Source: Pleurotus ostreatus/Saccharomyces cerevisiae fusant (taxonomy: Eukaryota > Opisthokonta). From it: DNA of 64,000 nt. Below the pieces are notes generated by a model that worked only from the letters and a program-made list of their open reading frames with translations, did not search any database and was not told the DNA's origin. Made by a program: the position numbers and the translations under genes. The stretch is taken from the NCBI GenBank assembly GCA_024196135.1, contig JAMQCK010000003.1, positions 307,888-371,887 on the forward strand, in the 5' to 3' direction. Positions 46,183 through 55,471 of the stretch are shown piece after piece; the stretch's first letter is position 1; the number at the start of each line of letters is the position of its first letter.

Positions 46183-47699
46183 ATGGCCCCCGTCAAGAAC
46201 GCCAAGTCTGTCTTCGCTGCCATCCCTGAGGACTACCCTGTCCCCGGGAAGCACATTGTGTACGACGACAAGGACACGATCGACCCGGACACCGTCGCCC
46301 TGAACGGCGGCGTCCTCGTCAAGGTCCTCTTCCTCTCCATCGACCCCTACCTCCGAGGGCGCATGCAGCCCAGCAAATTTAGCTCGTATATCGTGCGTAT
46401 AGCCAGCTCAGCCGATAGCGCGTGGTGACTGACACGCGATGTGTCGCTAGCCTTCATTCGAGCTCGGCCAACCGTGAGCATCATGCTTTTGCTTCCGTCC
46501 TCACGACGTCCACTCACCGATCTACCCATCAGCCTGGTCAACTTCGGCGTCGGCGTAGTTGTGCGCTCTGAAGACAAGGGCTTCAAGGCTGGCGACCACG
46601 TCTATGGCCTCATTCGTGAGTAGTAGTTGTTCTCCCCTTCCCTCTCCCCGCCCATCCCATTACACCTCGGTCCTGCTACTTACGGAAGGTTCTCATTTCC
46701 TCCCCTTCTTCCCCTTTGCACCTCCGCCTCTCCCACCTCGCCACCTCGCACTAATGCACTCCTCCCAGCCTTCCAGCAGTACATCATCGTCCCCGGCGCC
46801 ATCCTCCGCGTCCTCCCCAATACGCACAACATCCCCTGGTCCGTGTACGTCGGCTCGGCTGGCATGCCGGGCATGACCGCGTACGCGGCGTGGAATGAGT
46901 ACGCGGATGTGAAGCCTGTACGTTGCGCTTTGCAATGAATGGTTCATCACCCGGACTCAATGCTCACCTTATCCAGGGCGACGTCGTCTTCGTCTCTACC
47001 GGCGCCGGCGCCGTCGGCTCGTGCGTGTCTCCTTCTCTTTGCCTTTTCTCTTTGAGAATACTGACACATGACCCACAGCCTCGTCGTTCAGATCGCGAAG
47101 ATGGCCGGCTGCAAGGTCATCGCGTCCGCCGGCTCCGAGGAGAAGGTGAAGTTCATGAAGGAGATCGGCGTCGACGTTCCCTTCAACTACAAGACGGAGA
47201 ACACTGCCGAGATTCTGAAGAGGGAAGGCCCCATCAACGTATTCTGGGACAACGTCGGCGGTGAGACCCTTGAGGCTGCGATGGATAACGCGGCGGATGG
47301 AGCGAGGATTATCGTGAGTAGACTGCCAGTTGGGTTGAAGCGACGGAGATGCTGATATTACCCAAGGCCTGCGGCGCCATCTCTGGCTACAATACCGGCA
47401 CGAAGCCCATCCACGTACGTTTTTACCATCTCCCTTGGCTAATTGGCGCTAAGATGTTACCACAGAACTGGGACATCGTCTTCCGCAAATCCCTCCACAT
47501 CCACGGCTTCATCGTATCGCGCATCCAAGACAAGTACCTGGACTCGTTCTACAAGGAGGTTCCTGAGTGGATCGCCACTGGCAAGGTCAAGATCCGCGAG
47601 GAGATTGCGGAGGGGCTCGAGAAGGTCGGAGACCTGTTCGTTGCGGTGCAGAAGGGCTACAACACGGGGAAGGCGGTGATTAAGGTGGCGGACGAGTAA
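46183..47699 (+). CDS. NADP-dependent, zinc-independent medium-chain reductase (alkenal/leukotriene reductase type)
   Basis: Eight exons: 46183-46392, 46450-46472 (23 bases), 46533-46615, 46769-46917, 46977-47020, 47079-47313, 47367-47414 and 47466-47699; 341 residues, the usual length. This family reduces the C=C bond of alpha,beta-unsaturated aldehydes and ketones with NADPH. The N-terminal segment LSIDPYLRGRM and the later GSAGMPGMTAYAAW are signature blocks; the dinucleotide fold has STGAGAVGSLVVQIAKM and AGCKVIASAGSEEK; the end has the YNTGKAVIKV block. Zinc ligands of classical alcohol dehydrogenases are absent. The sixth intron ends in an unusual ACCCAAG acceptor, but the next residues (ACGAISGYN) are the family consensus. 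Natural substrate unknown; often involved in detoxifying lipid or lignin-derived aldehydes. Confidence 0.93.
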
Positions 47700-47789
47700 G
47701 TGTGCAGAGGTAGGGCACGGACTCAAAGATTTGGGCATGTAAAATGTACTATAGTCGCAAGAGAACAATGGAAAACGTGTTCTCTACCC
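47700..47789. other. 3' flank of the reductase gene
   Basis: Short spacer ending at the left target duplication of the hAT-like element. Confidence 0.4.
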
Positions 47790-48531
47790 ATCCTGGCTAG
47801 TGTTGCCGACGATCCGATTTCGATTCGAGTCGAGTTAGAAAATGCGAAGAAATAGAAACGATCCGAGTCGAGTTGAGTCGAGTTCAGCTCGGCCATTCCC
47901 ATCAATATTGTCGGACTTTGCCGAAAGGCCCTCCGGCGTGCAGCGACAATGGTTACTGCATGCAGGGATGGTATAGGCCCCCGATAGCTCTTGAGAAAGG
48001 GGAGGTAATCAACCTTGTTGTGTGCCTTCAAGCATGGGAGACACGCTTTGCAGACAATCCTTTCGAGAAATGATATCAAGTCTTTCAACGCCGTTTTCGA
48101 GGGTAGCGGGCATTTCCAGATGTAAAGGACACTTAAGGGACTACTTCTGGCCTCTGTAGCGGCCGTAGAAGGTGATACCTGATAATCTAGAGGCGCTATT
48201 GCGCCCGCCTCGGTCAAAGGCAGCGAGACCGAAATTTCTGGAATCTCGAGCGCCCCCGAGGGCAAGAGGTACGGCGTGGTCGTCCTCGACCCCTTCGGGG
48301 CTTCATACGAGGTGGTCCCCGAGATATAGCAGCACAAAAACCTGCAGCTTTCCTCAAGAGCAGGCCTTGAGGCGTACAGGCAGTGGCCGAGTATATCAGC
48401 GAATTTCGAGAATCGAGTTGGGATTCGATCCGAGTTCCCATCAACTCGCATGCCTGTTCAGGCAAGCGATCTCAACTCGACTCGGATCGCCACCCGAGTT
48501 AGCTCGGATCGTCGACAACACTAATCCTGGC
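47790..48531. mobile_element. Non-autonomous hAT-like element (MITE-type) with 8-base target duplication
   Basis: The element body is 47798-48523 (726 bases). It begins TAGTGTTGCCGACGATCCGA and ends with the near-perfect reverse complement (TCGGATCGTCGACAACACTA), followed inwards by degenerate GAGTCGAGTT-like subterminal repeats at both ends. Immediately outside, the 8 bases ATCCTGGC occur on both sides (47790-47797 and 48524-48531). TIRs of the form TAGTGTTG/CAACACTA with 8-base duplications are the hallmark of the hAT superfamily. No transposase is encoded; a 242-codon open frame on the - strand (47723-48451) crosses the left end and lacks hAT features. The perfect duplication implies a fairly recent insertion. 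Confidence 0.8.
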
Positions 48532-48547
48532 TGATAGAGAACAACAG

Positions 48548-48742
48548 ACATGTGACCGTGAGCTTTATACCCACGTGACTGCTTCGTCCGGAAGCACCCG
48601 GACCGCGCCACCAATATCAACGATGTGCATCTATACCGCTTTCGTGTGTCTCTTCCTCGTCAGCAGCCATGCAAGAGCTCTGATACCATGTGAATCTCTA
48701 GTGAACGGTATGTGAACGGTGCTCGCGAGGGAGAAAGGTCTG
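48548..48742 (+). repeat. Dispersed repeat, left copy (inverted relative to 52411-52625)
   Basis: About 195 bases that match, in reverse complement, the segment at 52411-52625. The most similar part includes AACGATGTGCAT, TATACCGCTT and GTGTCTCTTCCTCGTCAGCA, with only a few mismatches over about 65 bases; the flanks are more decayed. Starts 17 bases to the right of the hAT target duplication. Origin unknown; it could be a solo terminal repeat or a short interspersed element. Confidence 0.7.
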
Positions 48743-49075
48743 CATGCGAAGGGGGATGCGGATACGGACGCTCCATCATGAGTATCCAAGTGACTCGAAG
48801 TACGGGCGCTAGAGAAAGACCCGGTCGGATTCAACGATAGTAAGTAGTACACGATGTGAGGAATACACTGAAGAGAGCTTCTAACTGACCACAAACTGGG
48901 ACATATCCACAAAATGGACATTTGTATGTAACACGATCCTTTTATCACCAGAGTCCATGTCTCCACTGGCCGCGCAGAGTCCGTGCATTATCACGGCGCG
49001 CCGCGCATGAGGCACCATGCATATGAAGGCGCGCTGTGCGATTAGGCGCGCACTGATTACAGAGGCGCGCTATCC
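48743..49075. other. Spacer, 3' side of the DUF6534-type gene
   Basis: 333 bases with no gene or further repeat identified. Confidence 0.4.
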
Positions 49076-51533
49076 TCAGAAGTAATCGCCCTTGGGCGGA
49101 CGTACTGCCGCTGGTCTGGCAGGCTGTGGGAGCTACCAAAGTTCGTGAGAGGTTGATAGGAATATATGGAGCGAGCACCACGCACCTGGAACGCCTTCTG
49201 TTCGTCCATCTCGATGTCGGAGACCACTGATACCTCTTGCCGGACGCCGATCTCCAATGGGGCGCTGAGCTGCAAGAACATGAGCTTCCCTACCCCCACT
49301 CAAAAGCTCCCAGCTCCCCAATCTCCCGCCCTCCAGCTCACCTTATGCGTATGCGAATGCGGCGCCCTCGGCACGCCCGCCGTCCGATTATGGTGGCTGA
49401 TCTTGTACACCGAGTTCGTCGTCGCCGTGCCGCCGATGAAGGACGTCTGCCCGCCCGTGTAGTTGTAGCCCGTGTAGCCGCTCGCCTCGCGGTCCGTGCC
49501 GCGCCCGCGGATGATCTTGCGCGTCGTGAGCGTGCACATGAGCGTGATGGCGTACACTGAGGATGGGCCAGGGCGTTAGTTTGATACGGGAGGTCGAGCG
49601 AGGGAAAGGATTGAGCGAAGGGGGGAGATGTGGGGCGCGGAAGAGAGACTTTGGGATACGCACACTTGGAGAGCTAAGAGGAGGGACAAAGTCGTCAGAC
49701 CTACGGCATTTCTCCGGTAAGAGGAGGACCAAGTACTCACGACGAAGAACATGGCCATGAACTCGAAGGTCTGCGGCCGGAGATTATACTGCGGGAAATT
49801 TAGTTGTAGTTACTGTTGCGGCTCCGAAGACCTTCCACTTCGAGATGCAGCACATACCAGGAGTAGAGTGGCCAGGCTGATCAGAGAAGTCAAGAGTCCT
49901 GCGCAATGCGGTTAGAGAATGCGCGAAGGCTAGACGAATGCCGCGAAGGCTCAGCGAATGCCGCGAAGGGGAGCATGACTGCCGCGAAGCCCAAGCGAAT
50001 GCCACGAAGCCCAGGCGGATACCGCGAAGCCCCAGCGAATGCCGCGAAGGGAAGCATGAACACCACTCACCCGTGTTAATCGCATACGCCTGCGCGCGCG
50101 GACAATTGTGGTCAATTGACGCCACATGGCTCGGCGAAATGGACCCACCGTCAGTTTGTTGACCATAGTATCGCTCCTATGAAATGATATCAGCTGAGGG
50201 AACGAAGCTATTCACGAGATACACGTACTTGCGATGTCCTGTGCGGTACTTTCCCAGAAAGAAGCACAGAGACAAGGCGATCGTGGCATCGGTTGCGACG
50301 TTCGCACTCAGCGCGAGCGTCGCGATCGTCTACATCGATGCGTTTTCTGTGAGTAGGATGCGCGTGGGCGAGGGAATAGACAACACACCTTGAGCTTCGG
50401 AAGGAAGACGAGTCTGTTGAGGACGAAAGAGCGTTGGGAGTACGCTTTTTTGCCGCATGGTCAGCCCTCATCCCTGCGAATGAAAACGGGATGTCGTACC
50501 AATACCAAGCCCTGCGCACAGATCGTCAGTCCGTTGAATGAATGAACAACAACGCCCGCCACGGCCACGCACCGAATTGCCCGAGAATTAATACGAACTG
50601 AACAGCGCAATCATGAGATGAGCGCCCCACTTTCCCCCCATGAGAACAGAGAGTCTGCACTCACGATGCCCCCGGTAACCCACCAATTGCGACCGCTGAC
50701 TGGGAGCCGATATCAGCGCGCGCATGGCGGGACTCTTCGCGTACCACTCACAGCGATATACCCTCACTATATCCGGAAATGATCAGCTTTCTATGGAAAA
50801 CCGAAGAGCGCGACCACATACGGGCGAAGCACGCCTTGACGAGGGAGCCGACGATGTCCTGGTGGGTTGGGAATGGACGTTACTACCGTGGTACATGGTA
50901 CGTGGTATGAAGTGACGAGGGACTTACCCCGAAGATGATCTGCACAATGAGCGTCCAGATCACGTTTCCTGTGATGAACACCAGCGGCTCGGCGAAATGA
51001 CTGGGGTGGTGGAGGGAGGGGGGACGTGATGAGCAGGGGCTTGCGGTTGATTGAGTTGTCGTTGCGCGTACCTAATGGTGTAGTAATACACAGCGTGTCT
51101 GCTACGGTCAGCAGCGAGCTAAATCCGCTATGGATGTGCGACCTACCCGATGAGCACTTGTCCGATGAGTTCTAGCATCCTAGAAAGTACGCGTTAACAA
51201 CGCGCTGAGAGGATGGGGGACATCGCGCTTGGGGGATCCCACTCGCGATCAGGGGGGTAGGGGGACGCTGCAGCAACCGCGCACGCACCAGATGCCGACA
51301 ACGAAGGCCTTATACCCGTACATATCGTGCGGGTATCGCCTGAAGTAGATGAACACCTGCGTCGAGAGCACGCCGAAGAGCAAACAAGAGAGGGAGAAGC
51401 CGATGGACATCGCGCCGATGGTCTGGTCCACATTCAGCAGGCTCGAGACCGGGATCGCGGGCGCGGAGTCCCCAAGCGGGAGCGAGGGTGCATCCGAGGG
51501 AGGGGGAGGGGGCGCGGAGGCCGAGAGCGACAT
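49076..51533 (-). CDS. Seven-helix DUF6534-type membrane protein, 19 exons
   Basis: Exons: 51533-51289, 51179-51147, 51098-51072, 51000-50928, 50858-50822, 50766-50752, 50699-50665, 50597-50573, 50511-50500, 50444-50389, 50329-50229, 50176-50149, 50089-50071, 49898-49858, 49788-49741, 49673-49664, 49556-49342, 49269-49186 and 49132-49076; 386 residues, all phases consistent. The order fits a basidiomycete-expanded family: an N-terminal GAMSIGFSLSCLLFGVL helix, YFRRYPHDMYGYKAFVVGIW, HFAEPLVFITGNVIWTLIV, FALRVYRFSGRNWWVTGGI, then NVATDATIALSLCFFLGKYR, SDTMVNKLTAYAINTGLLTS and LRPQTFEFMAMFFVLSKLYA. The C-terminal tail is cytosolic, Tyr/Gly/His-rich. Function of the family is unknown; receptor-like roles have been guessed. 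The gene is extraordinarily fragmented. Confidence 0.88.
49915..50062. repeat. Intronic minisatellite, about 20-base unit
   Basis: About six or seven imperfect copies of a unit like GCGAATGCCGCGAAGGCTCA. The array lies entirely within the 172-base intron 49899-50070 of the DUF6534-type gene, which is about three times longer than that gene's other introns because of it. Confidence 0.75.
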
Positions 51534-53732
51534 GGCGGGCGGGGTCTACCGTGCGCGCCGCGCTGTCAGTGGTTGCGCGGGACGTGGTGGAAGGGACGGG
51601 ACGTGGTGGCGGGACGAAAGAAGAGACCACGAGCGAAAGGGGAGACCGCGACGACGGAAGACCCTGACGTCGGCTAATTCCCCCGGTGTGAAGGCATCTC
51701 AGGGGGGTGAGCGCCTTGGTTCGCCGATAGCCTACTGATCTTCGTGTGATCGGCGGCGTCGGAGTGCATTATATTGAATTGGAAAGATGGAAGGACGAAT
51801 TTCTGCCTGGAAGCGCGCGCCCAGGGCTCCTCTCTTGTGTTGAATCGCGACCACGTTGGCCAGTCGGTCGGTCCCGCACAACGGGATTACGGCGTGCGTC
51901 GCAGTCCGGGGGCCTTCGTCGCCACCTCGCTCCGTCCGACGACCCCCCTCGATATGTTTGGTGCCCCGTCCTCAGCGGCAAGCAGCCCTCGTGCTGGGGC
52001 GGCGATGAGGTCGTTGTTGCCGCCGCTCGGTGTTTTCGGACCCAGGTCTGAAGGTTTGCTTCCCCGCGCAGGCGCGCGCGCGGAACATCACTGGAATTTT
52101 GCGAAGGACGTCTAGCTCGTGCCATCTTCGAAATTCTGTACAAGCGAGACCTGTGGGCGCCTCCTCAACACGACACGCGCGTTCGATTCCCAAGCGCACG
52201 AGTCACGGGGCCGCCGCGCCGTGAGAACGCTGGGGCGCTCGGCAGGTCCGACGAGGACAACGACGACGGGCGGGTGGATCTCGGGCAACGGAGGCAAACG
52301 AAACACGGGATCGTCGTCGGGGGTTGTGCAGCAACGCGTGGGTTGGTAAATGGACCTGCGCCACGCACTTGCGGAAAGGGACGGATGCATATCTCGCCCA
52401 CTGACGTCGAGCAGACCTTCCTCCTTCGTGAAAGTCAACCACATACCGTTCGCGGGAGACCCGCATGGTAACAGAGCTCATGCATGGCTGCTGACGAGGA
52501 AGAGACACACGAGAAGCGGTATACATGCACATCGTTGATGGAAGCAAGGACGGAGAGATTGTGGCGCGGTCCGGGCGCCTCCGGACTTTCTGCTGACGTG
52601 GTTCTATGGCCCACGATCACGTGTAATGTTCATTTTCTGCTTGAGTCTTTTCAATAGAGCATGAGCGGCGGAATAATCAAGAGAAGCATGGTATCAGAAA
52701 GAAGAAGGTTAGGGTCACACCACCTACATATTCCAAAGACCGTTTGTATGGTTATAAACGACGCCTGAAAGACTCTTCATCGACATCGGCGGCACGACGA
52801 CGAACTCAGTGTACACTGTGCCATAACCAATTGAGTCAAGATTGGGTGTGCCGTGAGTCCTGTGAGTCCATCTTAAGAGTATATGTTGACTTGGTCCTTG
52901 TATAGTAGCATTCGAGCGGCCGACGATGTCTGTGTGACCGACGGTCGCTCAGTGTACGCCTTTGCAGCTTGTTTCGACCAGTGGAGATTATGGGCCTCCT
53001 CAATCTCTCGGTTCGTCTAATGACAGAATGCGTCTCTGTATTCACAGCGCGCCGTATGAGTGCATGACCTGTGCGCGGCTAGTGGAAACATGCATGCTGG
53101 TGATGAAAGGACTGTAGAAAATTTATCCCAATTTGTAGACATAAGCTCTGTCCATTGTATCCTCTGATTGCGGACTATCTACGCGTACAGCTGGAACTGA
53201 CTGCATCTTTCTCTAGCGCCCGTCCCTTGAGTCTCCCGAAGCGTTCGCCCTTTATAGCATCCGACCTTCTGGCCTCTCGTCACGCCATCGAAAAGTCGCG
53301 ACATCCTTTTCTATGGATCAGCACCCCATTGCCTTCGTAGACGCTGCGTCCGGAGCCGCCGAGTTCACCTCCAAGGCCATTGGCGAGCCGCTCCCGCCAA
53401 CGGACCGCGTGCATCACTCGGGACAACGGGCCGAACCCTAACTCGAACTTCCATCCGAGGCCCTCATGCACCGCGCCGCCTTCACCGCCCTCTCGCCCAG
53501 CGTACGACGGGCTGCGGACGCCTTGTACGGTACCAGGCCAGTCGAATGGCACCTTCTTTGCCCTGATTTCTACGTCATGTTTGTCAATGTGCGTGCTCGC
53601 CATACCGTGCAACGGTCAGCTGTCACCTTGAAGACGGGCCGTCGGTGAACGCGCCCGTGAGGTGAGGGTACAAAAGAAGCGCAGGGGTTGCGCGATGAGC
53701 AGGTGCTGGGATCCTGCATACTGAACGCAGCC
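51534..53732. other. Divergent intergenic region
   Basis: About 2.2 kb between divergent genes. Contains the right copy of the inverted repeat (52411-52625). Open frames such as 51349-51738 are antisense shadows or unsupported. The last part should hold the GH43 promoter. Confidence 0.45.
52411..52625 (-). repeat. Dispersed repeat, right copy (inverted relative to 48548-48742)
   Basis: Reverse complement of this segment aligns with 48548-48742 from ACACGTGATCGTG-like bases at one end to AAGGTCTG at the other. Together the two copies bracket the DUF6534-type gene at a distance of about 3.7 kb. Confidence 0.7.
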
Positions 53733-55259
53733 ATGATGATTGCCTTCTTGTCTGGCTTAGTCCTTGCTGCTGCTGCTCTCGCTGCGCCTGCTAAGCGACA
53801 GGTATGTCTTCAGGATCTTCTCTCGGTCACATCTCCTCAAAGTGTGTGGCCAGAGCAGCGCAGACGCGTATGGCTTCATCTACTTCACCGGCGAGTCTCA
53901 CGCGAACGGTAAGCAAATCGCTAACTCGTCAGTATCGCCGACCTAATTCCTGTCAGGCGAGCAAATCTACTTCGGTATGCTCCCTTCCCTCTTCCCCATC
54001 TTCCCTCTCTCCTTTCTAATCTGCTCCCTCCCTCAGCCGTCTCCGACGGCAACACCCCCGGCGCCTGGAAGACCGTCAACAACGCCTCGCCCGTGCTAAC
54101 CTCCACCCTCGGCGACAAGGGCGTCCGCGACCCCTTCATCATCCGCCACCCCGAGACGGGCACCTTCTACGTCGTCGCGACCGACCTGAAGATGTACGGC
54201 AGCGGCCGGTCGTGGGACCAGGCGTCGCGCACGGGGAGCTTGTCGCTTGCGATTTGGGAGTCGGATGATTTAGTGAATTGGTCGGAGGAGAGGTTGGTGA
54301 AGGTGTCGCCGCCGGAGGTGAGGCTGTTTCTGATCACGCCTGTTGCGTTTGAGGGCGCTGATGAGGGGTTTTGCGATTAGGCCGGCATGACCTGGGCACC
54401 CGAAGCCCGCTGGGACGCGGACGCGGGCGTGTTCAACGTCTACTGGGCGAGCGCGCTTTACGCCAGCGATGACACGAACCACACCGGCTCGTCCTACTCG
54501 CGCCAAATGATCGCCAACACGACCGACTTTAACACGTTCACCGAGCCCCAGGTCTGGCTCGACTACGGCTCCAGCACCATCGACACGACTGCCATCTTTG
54601 ATGAGGCATCTGGGTGAGTTCTTCGTTGCCTACTCACCCCAACGAGCTTTTCCCCATCCTACTCGTCCCTCTTTCCATTCCCCTGTTCACCCCTTTCCCC
54701 TCTCCCCTCCATCCTGTACGACCCAAACTCACCCCTACTCAGCTACTGGCACCGCTTCACCAAATTCTCCGCCTACGGGCCCTCCAACTTCACCGGCGTC
54801 GTCCAAACTCGCGCCCGCCCCGTCGACTTCTTCGCCAACGACTGGGAGCTCGTCTTCCAGGGCATCGGCGACGCCGAGTTCGGTCAAGTGGAAGGCCCGC
54901 TGGTCTTCAAGGACAACGTCGAGGCGAACACGTACCATGTGTGGGTGGATAAGATCAGCCCGCAGGGGTATGAGCCGTTTAGTACGAGTGAGTGTTTTGT
55001 TTATGCTTTTGTTACTGCTTTCGGTTATGTGGTCATCTGGTCGGATGGCTATTGAGCCCTCAATACTGATGATGATTTGCAGCGAATATCTCGTCCGGGA
55101 ATTGGACGTACAACGCTGACTACGTTCTACCTGACGATCCTCGCCACGGAACAGTCTTCGCGATCTCGACAGGGTATGCTGGAGACATCGACCGAGTTCA
55201 CCACACTGGCTGACCATCATCTCAGCGAGGCAGAGGCGCTTTCGTCAATCGGCGCGTGA
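53733..55259 (+). CDS. Secreted glycoside hydrolase family 43 protein
   Basis: Eight exons: 53733-53801, 53854-53908, 53957-53974 (18 bases), 54037-54317, 54381-54613, 54743-54987, 55083-55173 and 55226-55259; 341 residues. A signal peptide (MMIAFLSGLVLAAAALA) is followed by AKRQ, a likely Kex2 site. The five-bladed propeller shows GVRDPFIIRHP (candidate catalytic base Asp79), GMTWAPEARWD, and FGQVEGPLVFK (general acid Glu269 in the EGP motif). GH43 enzymes release arabinose or xylose from arabinoxylan, arabinan or xylo-oligomers; the exact specificity is not readable. Single-domain, near the family's minimum size. The intron 53802-53853 must use the acceptor GGCCAG; the nearer AG breaks the frame. 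Confidence 0.9.
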
Positions 55260-55471
55260 GCAGGCGCTCTACATCGACGAACAGGACAACATTATGAATT
55301 ATGTACTGCTAGATGACTTCCTACGTGTACAAACGAAACAGGAATACAACAACATTTGCGCATATAGACGGGACAGCGATAAGCGAGACGGAGAACAACG
55401 ATAACAGTACATGTGTGCGATCTACTATATGAGGGGAGAAGGACTCGATGACAATGGCTGTGTGGGGTCAC
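55260..55471. other. Convergent spacer
   Basis: Only 212 bases separate the GH43 stop codon from the stop codon of the Zn2Cys6 gene on the other strand, so their 3' UTRs probably overlap. Confidence 0.5.

Noticed and set aside
47723..48451. 242-codon open frame on the - strand, possible transposase
   Set aside because: Runs across the left end of the hAT-like element and shows none of the hAT transposase motifs; likely chance.
49915..50062. CRISPR-like array
   Set aside because: Units are directly adjacent without spacers, imperfect, and the genome is eukaryotic; it is a minisatellite.
52110..52205. Possible tRNA, because of a TTCGATTCC box
   Set aside because: The flanking bases do not form the T-stem or acceptor stem, and no A box is found at the right distance.
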